Positions 25,965 through 34,548 of a stretch of DNA of 64,000 nt are shown one piece after another. The number at the start of each line of letters is the position of its first letter. Position 1 is the first letter of the stretch. Source of the stretch: an uncultured Bacteroidales bacterium (lineage in GTDB: Bacteria; Bacteroidota; Bacteroidia; Bacteroidales; UBA932); NCBI GenBank assembly GCA_946406275.1, contig CAMJJZ010000001.1, positions 1-64,000 on the forward strand, written 5' to 3'. The position numbers were made by a program, and so were the translations under genes. Under the pieces are notes generated by a model. The model made no database searches and was not told the DNA's origin. It worked only from the letters and a program-made list of their open reading frames with translations.

Positions 25965-26787
25965 ACGCTTTTACGCGGTGCTCGCCGTCTTTGCAACGCT
26001 TGCAGCATGCAACCCGCAGCTGCATTTCACTCAGGATCAGGACGGGGTATGGACGGTGCCCGAAAGGCAGATGGACCGCTGGGCCGCCGCCATCATCAAG
26101 GCCGATGACACTGGCGCCAAAGCCCTCCTGGACCAGGGGTACGGCATGGCCGACAGCCTTACGGCCGGAGACCCCGACGCCCGTACCCTGGAGAGTTTTG
26201 CCGCCGCCGTGGCCGGAAGGTTCATGGACTTGGAGTCCCCTTATTACAGCGACCACGCCTGTGAGATGGCCCTGGACCGGGAAGCCCTGTGTGTGAACTG
26301 GACTTCATGGGGCAGGCGCAGGACGGACTGGAAGCGGAGCATCCTCAATCTCAATCGTCCAGGCACGCGTGTAAGCGATTTCTGGCTCTCAAAGGGGACC
26401 GGCCAGCCGGATACCCTTCTGAGGAAACTCCTTCCAGGAGCGCCTCTCACCGTGCTGTTTATCTATGGTGAAGGCTGCTCCTCATGTGAGCGGATGATTG
26501 AGGATATCGGCAAAAGCCGGGTATTCCCAAAACTTCAGGAAGAGGGGAGGACCAGGTTCGTATCCATTTACACCGGAGAGGACGGGGAAGAGTTCAAAGC
26601 CCTTGGGGCGCGGCTGCCGGCGTTCTTTGACAACTGGCGTGACAGGGGAAACGTGGTTCTGTACAGCCGTGCCTTTGACACCCGTATGATACCTTCGCTG
26701 TATGTCATTGACAAAGATGAGATTGTACTCCTCAGAGGCGGGAAAAAAATCCCTGATATTGAAAGTTTTTTACTATTAAGGGAATAA
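25957..26787 (+). CDS. Thioredoxin-like CSSC lipoprotein
   Basis: The start is at 25957 (MNRRFYAVLAVFATLAAC, an SPII signal); the frame opens 18 bases earlier but inside the preceding gene. About 276 residues. A helical region like DUF5106 (30-150) precedes a thioredoxin-type domain with TVLFIYGEGC and the CSSC motif (Cys174, Cys177), the likely cis-proline in MIPSLYV, and a final strand and helix ending ESFLLLRE. Unlike the copy at 17787, this one appears to have a complete fold. It follows a DUF4832 gene and a CBM9-like gene exactly as its paralogue does. A periplasmic or surface thiol-redox role is inferred; the partner is unknown. Confidence 0.72.
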   Translation: MNRRFYAVLAVFATLAACNPQLHFTQDQDGVWTVPERQMDRWAAAIIKADDTGAKALLDQGYGMADSLTAGDPDARTLESFAAAVAGRFMDLESPYYSDHACEMALDREALCVNWTSWGRRRTDWKRSILNLNRPGTRVSDFWLSKGTGQPDTLLRKLLPGAPLTVLFIYGEGCSSCERMIEDIGKSRVFPKLQEEGRTRFVSIYTGEDGEEFKALGARLPAFFDNWRDRGNVVLYSRAFDTRMIPSLYVIDKDEIVLLRGGKKIPDIESFLLLRE

Positions 26788-26804
26788 TAGGCCGGTGTTT
26801 TTAT

Positions 26805-26812
26805 TATCTTTG
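26805..26812 (+). promoter_or_regulatory. -7 box upstream of the second susC
   Basis: TATCTTTG is an exact TAnnTTTG box. The predicted start near 26816 gives a 30-base leader for the gene at 26846. No -33 TTG at the expected place, so confidence is moderate. It would allow susC/susD expression independent of the preceding DUF4832 operon. Confidence 0.5.
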
Positions 26813-26845
26813 TAAAACATTATAACTAAATAGCCAAACTAACCT

Positions 26846-29800
26846 ATGCTATTAAACAAAAAACTGACGGCCTTGCTGTTTACCCTCGCCGTCATTCTGA
26901 TTGCCATTCCCCTGCAGGGAAGAAACATCAAAGGCCGGGTGCTGGACAACAAGAACCAGCCCGTTGCCGGTGCCGTGGTTATGTATCAGGGCAACGGTGT
27001 GCTCACCAACAATGACGGTTCTTTTGAAATAAGCATTCCATCTGCAGGAGGCACAATCGAAGTCTCCTGCCTTGGATACTTAAGCCAGAAGGTGAACGTT
27101 TCGCCGGAACGGGACAACATCCTGATCCAGATCCGCGAAGACGCCCTCCAGCTGGAAGGCACTGTGGTTGTGGGTTACGGCACCACCAAGAAAATCAACC
27201 TCACCGGAGCCATTTCAACGGTTGAAGCCGAAGACCTTGCTAACCGCACGTCAAATACCCTTACGCACATGATGCAGGGTTCAGTCCCGGGCCTTACCGT
27301 TACCACCGGTTCCGGCCAGCCCAACGACAAACCCATAATGAACATCCGCGGTTACACCTCCATCAACTCGGAAAATGCCGGTTTCGCCCAGCCGCTGGTC
27401 CTGGTAGATGGAATTGAGGCCGATATCAACCAGGTGAACCCGGACGACGTGGAGACCATCTCCGTCATCAAGGATGCCTCGTCATCGGCCATTTACGGTG
27501 CCCGCGCCGCCTTTGGCGTGATTCTCATCGCCACCAAGAGCGGTAAAAGCGATGCCGGCAAACCCCGCGTCCATTACAGCGGCAACATAGGCCTTTCACG
27601 TCCTACCACCAGCACGGACTATATCCGTACCGGTTACGACCACGTGAAAATAGTGGACCTGTTCTACAACAACATGAACGGCACCAATTACACAAAATAT
27701 ACGGAGAAGGATATGGAAGAGCTCCTTGCCAGACGCAACGACCTTGTGGAGAATCCTGCCCGTCCCTGGGTGGTCCAGGAAGTGAGGGATGGCAAGCTCA
27801 GCTATATCTACTACTGCAATACGGACTGGTACCACGAGATGTTCCAGGACAACAGTCCCACCACCCAGCACAATATCTCCGTGTCCGGCGGTGACGATTC
27901 CATCCAGTACTACCTTTCCGGTGGTTACAAGCACCGTGAGGGCACTTACAAGGTCCGCCCGGAAAAGTACGACCGCTATAACGTCCGCGCCAAGATGAAC
28001 GTGAACGTGAACAAGTGGCTGAGCATAGGCGACAACATGGCTTTCTACGCCTCCAACTACGACTATCCCGGAAACGCCACACCCAGTTACAACTGGTCCT
28101 ATGCCAGCGTTCACGGCCTGTCCAGTTTCCCGCTCAAGAATCCTGACGGCACTTGGGTCTACAGCACGGTGCTCTCTTCGGTAAACCTTACCAATGGCTG
28201 TCACATAGACCTTGGCCAGGACACGAAGGTGAACTGGAAGAAGGAGAGCAACTTCTCCAACACGGCGGATTTAAGCATCCACCCCATAGAGGGGCTGGAC
28301 ATCAGGGCGGATTTCACATACCGCATCAACAACGAGTACGACCGCAACCGCTGGACCACCATGCAGTACTCCAAGTTCCCCAACGAGACAAAGGACGAGA
28401 CCACAGGCCGCTTTGCAAACCATCTTGAGGAATGGCGCTTCCGCACGGAGTATATGGCTGTAAACGCCTATGCCACATATCAGAAGACTTGGGCCGACGC
28501 TCACAATTTCAAGTCCCTTGCCGGTTACAACTATGAGCAGCAGAGCTGGGGCAAACTGTACACGGACGGTAAAGACCTGTCTTCGCAGTACCTGTCGGCC
28601 TACGCTCTTATGCCCAGCAGCGTAGGTTCTGTCAAGGACGAGCAGCAGGAATACGCACTGGCCGGTTTCTTCGGACGAGTCAACTATGACTATAAAGGAA
28701 AATACCTTGCGGAAATCAGCGGCCGTGCAGACGGATCGTCACGCTTCCCGGCTGAAAAGCGATGGGGATTCTTCCCTTCAGCATCGGCTGGATGGAAATT
28801 CACCGACGAGAGTTTCATGGAAGGGGCCAGGGACGTTCTCAACTACGGTAAACTCCGTCTGTCATGGGGCTGGCTTGGCAACCAGAATATAGGCAACTAC
28901 TATTTTGCCCGTACTATGTCGGTCCAGGATTCCGGATGGCTGATGGAAGACGAGCAGGCCAATCCCAAGATGGCATACGCCAAGGAACCTAGGGGTGCCG
29001 CCCTTACCTGGGAGGTTGCCAAACACTATAACCTGGGCCTTGACCTGGGACTGCTGGACAACCGCCTCTCCTTCTCCGGGGAAGCTTACATCCGCAGGAC
29101 TGTAGGTATGATTACCGGCGCCTTGGTGCTTCCGGCATCCTATGGTACAACGGCGCCGCAGGAGAACTGCGCCAACCTGAGGACAAACGGTGTTGAGCTT
29201 TCAATCATATGGAAAGACAGCTTTGCCCTTGCGGGACGTCCGTTCAACTACAGCGTAACGGCTACCTACAATGACTATATTACGGTCATTACCAAATACT
29301 CCGGCAACGCTGAGAAGAACCTGCGTCCTCTATATGAAGGTAAAAGGGTTGGCGACCTCTGGGGTTACCGCACCGACGGCCTGTTCCAGACAGACCAGGA
29401 AGCCAAGGAGTATACAGACGCGGTCAACTGCAACAAAGTTGGCGAGAACCTTCCGGACGGATGGAAGGCCGGCGACCTCAAGTTCCTGGACCTTAACGGA
29501 GACGGAATCATAAACAATGGCTCCGGCACGCTGGACAACCACGGGGACCTTGACATTATAGGTAATACGGAGCCCCGGTACATTTACAGTTTCACCCTTG
29601 CCGGTAACTGGAACGGATTTGACATGAGTGCCTTCTTCCAGGGAATCGGCCGGATGGACTGGTATCCGCCGGGAGACAACCGCAATTTCTGGTTCTGCTA
29701 TGCCCGTGCGGGTTCCACCTGGATCCCCAAGGATTTCATGGACCAGGTCTGGAGTCCGGAGAACCCGGACGCCTACTTCCCCCGTCCCGCTGCGGGTGAC

Positions 29801-30094
29801 GGCAAGATGCTGGGATACCTCACTGCCACCAACGACCGTTATCTCCAGAACATCGGCTACCTGCGTCTCAAGAACCTCACCTTCGGATACTCTCTTCCCA
29901 GGAAGATCGTCCAGAAGGCGGGACTCGGCAAAGTCAGGGTATATTTCTCTGGAGAGAACCTCTGGTACTGGTCTCCCATCAAGAAGTACGACAAGTACAT
30001 AGATCCTGAAAACGCCATGGCCGAAGGTTCAAGCTGGCTTTTCTACTATCCCTGGCAGAAGACCTTCTCACTTGGCATTGACATTGACTTTTAA
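26846..30094 (+). CDS. SusC/RagA TonB-dependent transporter (distinct type)
   Basis: 1082 residues: a signal peptide (about 1-25), a carboxypeptidase-regulatory-like domain (26-100), a TonB-box-like GTVVVGYG (105-112), a plug with MNIRGYTSINSENAGFAQPLVLVDG, and a beta-barrel. No STN domain. It lacks the LGWVRWDPEDEST and ATHP segments of the other three SusC proteins in the window and is 60-70 residues longer, so it belongs to another subtype and probably carries a different ligand. Its SusD partner starts 12 bases downstream. The operon continues to the fimbrillin/CBM9-like and CBM9-like genes. It imports oligosaccharides across the outer membrane, by family. Confidence 0.95.
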   Translation: MLLNKKLTALLFTLAVILIAIPLQGRNIKGRVLDNKNQPVAGAVVMYQGNGVLTNNDGSFEISIPSAGGTIEVSCLGYLSQKVNVSPERDNILIQIREDALQLEGTVVVGYGTTKKINLTGAISTVEAEDLANRTSNTLTHMMQGSVPGLTVTTGSGQPNDKPIMNIRGYTSINSENAGFAQPLVLVDGIEADINQVNPDDVETISVIKDASSSAIYGARAAFGVILIATKSGKSDAGKPRVHYSGNIGLSRPTTSTDYIRTGYDHVKIVDLFYNNMNGTNYTKYTEKDMEELLARRNDLVENPARPWVVQEVRDGKLSYIYYCNTDWYHEMFQDNSPTTQHNISVSGGDDSIQYYLSGGYKHREGTYKVRPEKYDRYNVRAKMNVNVNKWLSIGDNMAFYASNYDYPGNATPSYNWSYASVHGLSSFPLKNPDGTWVYSTVLSSVNLTNGCHIDLGQDTKVNWKKESNFSNTADLSIHPIEGLDIRADFTYRINNEYDRNRWTTMQYSKFPNETKDETTGRFANHLEEWRFRTEYMAVNAYATYQKTWADAHNFKSLAGYNYEQQSWGKLYTDGKDLSSQYLSAYALMPSSVGSVKDEQQEYALAGFFGRVNYDYKGKYLAEISGRADGSSRFPAEKRWGFFPSASAGWKFTDESFMEGARDVLNYGKLRLSWGWLGNQNIGNYYFARTMSVQDSGWLMEDEQANPKMAYAKEPRGAALTWEVAKHYNLGLDLGLLDNRLSFSGEAYIRRTVGMITGALVLPASYGTTAPQENCANLRTNGVELSIIWKDSFALAGRPFNYSVTATYNDYITVITKYSGNAEKNLRPLYEGKRVGDLWGYRTDGLFQTDQEAKEYTDAVNCNKVGENLPDGWKAGDLKFLDLNGDGIINNGSGTLDNHGDLDIIGNTEPRYIYSFTLAGNWNGFDMSAFFQGIGRMDWYPPGDNRNFWFCYARAGSTWIPKDFMDQVWSPENPDAYFPRPAAGDGKMLGYLTATNDRYLQNIGYLRLKNLTFGYSLPRKIVQKAGLGKVRVYFSGENLWYWSPIKKYDKYIDPENAMAEGSSWLFYYPWQKTFSLGIDIDF

Positions 30095-30106
30095 TTCTGC
30101 AGCGAT

Positions 30107-31891
30107 ATGAAAAAGATATTATTCTATACCGTATGCGTTCTGATGGCAGTTTCCTGCTCTCTTGACCGCGCCCCCCTTGACGAAGAAAGCGTGGACTCCT
30201 TCTATAAGGACGAGGCCCAGCTGCAGATGGCAACCAATTACTTTTATGACAAGCTGTTGCCGGGCTATAAGGAAATATATGATGTTAGCATAGCGGACCT
30301 GTACTTCTCCAGCGACAAACTGGACAAGCTGCAGCTGGGCGGGAAAAACCGCATCGCCCCGGCAAGTTATGCCAATGACTACCGCTGGAACTGGGGAATA
30401 CTGCGTTACATAAACGAGACGCTGCAGAATATGGACAAATGCAAGGATGAGGCAGTGGCCCGCAAGTATACGGGACTCGCATACTTTTTCCGCGCATATT
30501 TCTATTACCTGCAGTTGAGGGACTTCGGAGGCGTCCCGTGGTACGACCACGCCCTTACCTCCACGGATCCGGACCTGTACCGTCCCCGCGACTCCCGTGA
30601 TTTCATCATGCAAAAGATTCTGGAAGACCTTGACAATGCCATCGCGATGCTTCCGGAAGAGAAGCAGGCCTACCGTATCACCAAGTGGGAGGCCCTTCTT
30701 ATCAAATCCCGCGTGGCCCTGTTCGAAGGCACCTGGCACAAGTATCACAACCAAACCCAGTATGACAAGAGTGCCGATTACTACCTAGCCATTGCTGCGG
30801 ACGCCGCCAAGACCTTCATCGAAACGGCGCCTTACCATATTTACAATACCGGCAATCCCGCATCGGACTACCAGCATCTGTTCTCTACCGGCACCACGGT
30901 TGAGGATGAAGTGATGCTTGGGCGCAATTTCAACCTTAACCTGAGCAATTCCCACTTCGCCTCGCGCAGCACTTTTGCGGACAAGAAGATGGCCGTGAAC
31001 AAGAAGTTCGTGGACATGTTCCTTATGGCCGATGGCAGCCGCTTCACGGACCAGGACGGATGGGAAACCAAGCAGTTCTATGACGAGATGACCGGCAGGG
31101 ATCCCCGTCTTGCCCAGATTATCCGCTGCCCCGGCTACCATCTCATTGATTATGACATTGTCTGGGCGCCCAGCTTTGCGAATTCACTAACCGGATTCAA
31201 CTGCTGCAAGTTTGCCGTGAGTGCAACGGTGGTGGGACCAGACGGAGCATGGAGCGGAGAAGAGGGAGACCTGCCCGTATTCCGTGCTGCGGAAGCTTAC
31301 CTCAATTATGCCGAGGCCCAGGCGGAACGTTCGGACTACAACATTACCCAGAACGATATCGACCTTAGTATCAAGCCCCTCAGGGACCGTGCCGGAATGC
31401 CCAACCTGAGCCTTGCCCAGGCCAACGCCAATCCGGACACCAAGTACCTTGGATCGGCCAAATATGGTTACACCAACGTTTCAGGGGCCAACAAGGGCGT
31501 AATCCTGGAAATCCGCCGTGAAAGGGCGGTGGAACTGGCCCAGGAACTGGATTTCCGCTGGTACGACCTCATGCGTTGGAAGGCCGGTAAATGTTTGACC
31601 CAGGATCTCCATGGAATGTACTTCCCCGGCTATGGAGACTATGACCTTGACAATGACGGAAAGCTGGACATCTGCATATACAAGGGTGCACAGCCGGAGA
31701 CAACCGCCACCTCCAAACTCAACGTGGAGTCCGGCGCCACTGTGGAATTCTCTCAGGGCACTTCCGGTTACATCGTTCCTTTCGCCAGCAAGAAACGCAA
31801 CTTCAACGAAGAAAGGGATTACCTGTACCCCCTGCCCACCGGAGACCTTGAAATTAACTATGGATTAACGCAGAATCCCGGTTGGGAATAA
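30107..31891 (+). CDS. SusD/RagB family outer-membrane lipoprotein
   Basis: 594 residues with an SPII signal ending AVSC (Cys17). The helical core is typical (GLAYFFRAYFYYLQLRDFGGVPWYD). The C-terminal SusD motifs are FRAAEAYLNYAEAQAE, KPLRDRAGMP and ILEIRRERAVELAQELDFRWYDLMRWKAG. It is the glycan-binding partner of the preceding SusC. The sequence differs clearly from the three other SusD proteins of the window, in line with its different SusC. A -7 box and a new lipoprotein gene follow after 48 bases. Confidence 0.95.
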   Translation: MKKILFYTVCVLMAVSCSLDRAPLDEESVDSFYKDEAQLQMATNYFYDKLLPGYKEIYDVSIADLYFSSDKLDKLQLGGKNRIAPASYANDYRWNWGILRYINETLQNMDKCKDEAVARKYTGLAYFFRAYFYYLQLRDFGGVPWYDHALTSTDPDLYRPRDSRDFIMQKILEDLDNAIAMLPEEKQAYRITKWEALLIKSRVALFEGTWHKYHNQTQYDKSADYYLAIAADAAKTFIETAPYHIYNTGNPASDYQHLFSTGTTVEDEVMLGRNFNLNLSNSHFASRSTFADKKMAVNKKFVDMFLMADGSRFTDQDGWETKQFYDEMTGRDPRLAQIIRCPGYHLIDYDIVWAPSFANSLTGFNCCKFAVSATVVGPDGAWSGEEGDLPVFRAAEAYLNYAEAQAERSDYNITQNDIDLSIKPLRDRAGMPNLSLAQANANPDTKYLGSAKYGYTNVSGANKGVILEIRRERAVELAQELDFRWYDLMRWKAGKCLTQDLHGMYFPGYGDYDLDNDGKLDICIYKGAQPETTATSKLNVESGATVEFSQGTSGYIVPFASKKRNFNEERDYLYPLPTGDLEINYGLTQNPGWE

Positions 31892-31911
31892 CAACATAAG
31901 AAAATATTTCT

Positions 31912-31919
31912 TATATTTG
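31912..31919 (+). promoter_or_regulatory. -7 box upstream of the 31940 lipoprotein
   Basis: TATATTTG matches TAnnTTTG. The predicted start near 31923 gives a leader of about 17 bases to the GTG at 31940. No -33 element at the right spacing. Confidence 0.45.
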
Positions 31920-31939
31920 CGGATGATTACTTTGTAATT

Positions 31940-33457
31940 GTGAAAAGATTATTGACCTGGACTTGCCTTTTCTTCCTTGCCGCCGCCTGTGGTAGGGAGG
32001 AAACGCCCGTGGACAACAATCAGGAGTCGGGTGAACAGGCCATGAACATGGAAGTCACCGTCAGGGCCAGGATTGAAGATGGCATGACCAAGGTTAGCTA
32101 CTCTTCAGGAGGCTCCGTATGGAATGGCGGAGACCAGATAACCGTGGTAGGCTTCAATGAGGAAACCAATGCCTGCCGCAGGATGCAGTTCGCCAGCATA
32201 GAAGACGGAAACGAAATCACCTTCCACGGCATTCTCCCCGCCGGGTTTGAACTCATGGATTATGCGGTTTATCCCCATTCCGGGAAACATCTTGCAGGCA
32301 TGGTGGACGGCACCTTCACCCTTGGCGTGTACAACGGAGACATATCGGCCAAGAATATCGGAGAAGGCCCGGTTCAAATGATTGGTGTGCGGGGCCAGGA
32401 CGGCGTCTATGTGTTCCGCCACTGCGCCGGAGCCATAAGGCTGTCCCTTGTGAACATGCCTTCCGGAGAAGTGGAAGTGACACTTACCGCCAATGAAAAC
32501 ACTCTTGGCCAGTACAAGGTGGATCTCTCCACTTTCAAGCTCATTCACAGCCAGTGTGACCTTGGCTCCAAATCCTTCAGCGTCAAAACCCACGCAGACG
32601 ACAGGGGCAACGCAGTTGTGTGTTTCCCTCTGCCGGAGGGCAAGTATACGGGTATATCATTTACCGTAAAAGACAGTACCGGCGGGGAAATAATGACCCA
32701 GTCGTTCCCGGATCCAGTAAATGTGAAGGTGGGAAAGTTCAATGACCTTTCAATGGAGCTTGTCATTGACACCACTGCCGACTTCAGCCGCTGGATGCGC
32801 ACGGACACCACTTTCGTGAATTGCATAGAAACTGAGGACCTCGCCCAGCACGGCCAACTCCTGAACGGCTGCGACACCCTGTTCTACATGCATGATTCCA
32901 AAACCCTTTACGGCTATATCTCAGTACCTATCACAACGGCCACGCTGCAGGCACAGCTGAGGGAACTTCACGTGTACATAGACCACTGCGATGACCAGAC
33001 CACCCAGTTCAACCCTACATATGATCTTGGATGGCTTGACCAGCATGCCCACTATGACCTCAGGTTTGACGGTAAGATATACCAGAGCGGCCGTATCCGC
33101 AAGATAGAGGACAGCCAGGTAATTCTTCACAAGATATGCCCTACCCAGCAGCCGGAAGAAAGTTTCGGTTGGATGGGAGGTGTCACCCGCGGCAACAGCA
33201 CCCAGGAAACCATAGACCACGGTTTCAGGGGGAGCGGTGTCCTGGAAGCACTTCCGGACAACACATCCCGCTTCCGTTACCAGTTTGAACTGGACAGGGA
33301 CGTTGCGCTGATAACAGTGCCGGATTTGCAGAGTTATTCCTGGGAAAGCGTCGTGACCGGCATAGTGAACGTGATGGTGGTGGTATCGGACCCCAGCTAC
33401 TCCCACTCCTCCATCTGTCCGGACCGGGAAGGTACAGACCTTTATATGTTAAACTAA
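31940..33457 (+). CDS. Fimbrillin-like/CBM9-like fusion lipoprotein
   Basis: 505 residues, starting at GTG; the resulting signal VKRLLTWTCLFFLAAAC is a good SPII signal and no ATG serves as well. The N-terminal half is fimbrillin-like (VTVRARIEDGMTKVSYSSG, VWNGGDQITVVG, YAVYPHSGKH, then FRHCAGAIRLSLVNMP). The C-terminal half begins DTTADFSRWMRTDTT and has LHVYIDHCDDQTTQ and YQFELDRDV, which resemble the CBM9-like module of the 24480 protein in the same position. A surface attachment or glycan-binding role is inferred. It follows susD and precedes the abundant-looking CBM9-like lipoprotein gene at 33507. Confidence 0.62.
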   Translation: MKRLLTWTCLFFLAAACGREETPVDNNQESGEQAMNMEVTVRARIEDGMTKVSYSSGGSVWNGGDQITVVGFNEETNACRRMQFASIEDGNEITFHGILPAGFELMDYAVYPHSGKHLAGMVDGTFTLGVYNGDISAKNIGEGPVQMIGVRGQDGVYVFRHCAGAIRLSLVNMPSGEVEVTLTANENTLGQYKVDLSTFKLIHSQCDLGSKSFSVKTHADDRGNAVVCFPLPEGKYTGISFTVKDSTGGEIMTQSFPDPVNVKVGKFNDLSMELVIDTTADFSRWMRTDTTFVNCIETEDLAQHGQLLNGCDTLFYMHDSKTLYGYISVPITTATLQAQLRELHVYIDHCDDQTTQFNPTYDLGWLDQHAHYDLRFDGKIYQSGRIRKIEDSQVILHKICPTQQPEESFGWMGGVTRGNSTQETIDHGFRGSGVLEALPDNTSRFRYQFELDRDVALITVPDLQSYSWESVVTGIVNVMVVVSDPSYSHSSICPDREGTDLYMLN

Positions 33458-33506
33458 ACAATAATCCTAAACCAATATTTTTTTAACTTTTCAAACCAAT
33501 TCAATT

Positions 33507-34472
33507 ATGAAGAAATTATTCATGATTCTGGGCACTTGCCTTATGGCAGCCCTTGTTGTTGTCTCCTGCGGTAAGCCTGAAGACAACAAGGACAACAAAG
33601 AGAACAAAGAGAACAAAGAGAACGGCAACGGCAATGGTCAAGAAGAGTTCTCTCTGGATGTGAGCATCGACGGCAACTTCACTGAGTGGGATGCCCTCAC
33701 TGAAGCAACCGCTGACGGTGAATACTACCTCTATGAGGAGAACACCGATGCAGAGCGCAACGGTATGCTCCGTCTCAAACTCACCTCCGATGAGGATTAC
33801 ATCTATGTCTACACCGAGATCAACTACGAAAGAATCTTCGTAGCTGAAGGTGGTCCCTTCGCACAGGGCGGCAGCTGGACTGGCTTCCTTGGCACTGGCC
33901 ATCCCGGAACTCCCGGCGCTCTCATCATCTACCTCAGCGGTGACGATGACGCTTCCGGCGCATTTGCACCTGTTGCTGACAGCGAAGGCGCTCCTTATTG
34001 GGACTACGCTGGCTTCGATGCCTTCCCTCAGTACTATTTCTGCTACGACGTAGCCGCCAACAAGATGCAGTTCGGCTGGAACCAGAACAACTGGCCCCAG
34101 AACCACGAGGACGGCTGGGAGAAAGGTGGCGACAAGTGGGGCGCTCCTCTTTCCGGTCACGGCGCTGGCTGGTGGGGTGACGATGTTGCAGGAACTCCCG
34201 TTGACGACAACACTGTCTCCGATGAGAATTCCTTCAAGTTCTCTCCTATCGTAACTGTTAAGGATCCTGTTAGCAAGGCTGACGTATCCGTTATCAAGAT
34301 GGAGTTCTCCATGGATCGTGAGGCTATCAATGAGAATCACAACAAGGTCACCGGCTCCGTTGTTGTTGGCGCATTCTATGAGAATGTTGACCAGGATGCA
34401 CACCAGACCAACATTGATGGTTCCGGTAAGCTTCCTTCCGGCAACAAGGCCCTCACCCTCAAACTCAAATAA
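33507..34472 (+). CDS. CBM9-like surface lipoprotein
   Basis: 321 residues. The SPII signal ends VVSC (Cys21), and repeated Lys-Glu-Asn units (coding DNA in 9-base repeats around 33594-33625) form a linker. The module opens IDGNFTEWDALTEA and contains YIYVYTEINYE, a Trp/Asn-rich stretch (FGWNQNNWPQNHEDGW) and VIKMEFSMDRE. Codons are unusually uniform (GTT, AAG, AAC, TCC, CGT) compared with neighbours, which suggests strong expression. It is directly followed by a strong terminator, so most transcripts of the operon may end here. A major surface glycan-binding protein is the likely role; this is inference. Confidence 0.68.
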   Translation: MKKLFMILGTCLMAALVVVSCGKPEDNKDNKENKENKENGNGNGQEEFSLDVSIDGNFTEWDALTEATADGEYYLYEENTDAERNGMLRLKLTSDEDYIYVYTEINYERIFVAEGGPFAQGGSWTGFLGTGHPGTPGALIIYLSGDDDASGAFAPVADSEGAPYWDYAGFDAFPQYYFCYDVAANKMQFGWNQNNWPQNHEDGWEKGGDKWGAPLSGHGAGWWGDDVAGTPVDDNTVSDENSFKFSPIVTVKDPVSKADVSVIKMEFSMDREAINENHNKVTGSVVVGAFYENVDQDAHQTNIDGSGKLPSGNKALTLKLK

Positions 34473-34498
34473 TCTTGCTTGACAGCATATTAAAACCC

Positions 34499-34532
34499 GG
34501 GAGGGGGGAGGTCTCTTCCCCCTCCTTTTTTT
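34499..34532 (+). terminator. Terminator or attenuator before the third susC
   Basis: GGAGGGGGGAG pairs with CTTCCCCCTCC, followed by seven T and AAAT. The susC-like ATG at 34549 is only 16 bases beyond, and no TAnnTTTG box lies between. Either susC is expressed by read-through of this hairpin or its promoter is unlike the consensus. Confidence 0.85.
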
Positions 34533-34548
34533 AAATCAAACAATTACA

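Noticed and set aside
33594..33625. 9-base coding repeats (Lys-Glu-Asn) as a phase-variation switch
   Set aside because: Units are multiples of three, so changes in copy number would not shift the frame; a linker of variable length is the better reading.
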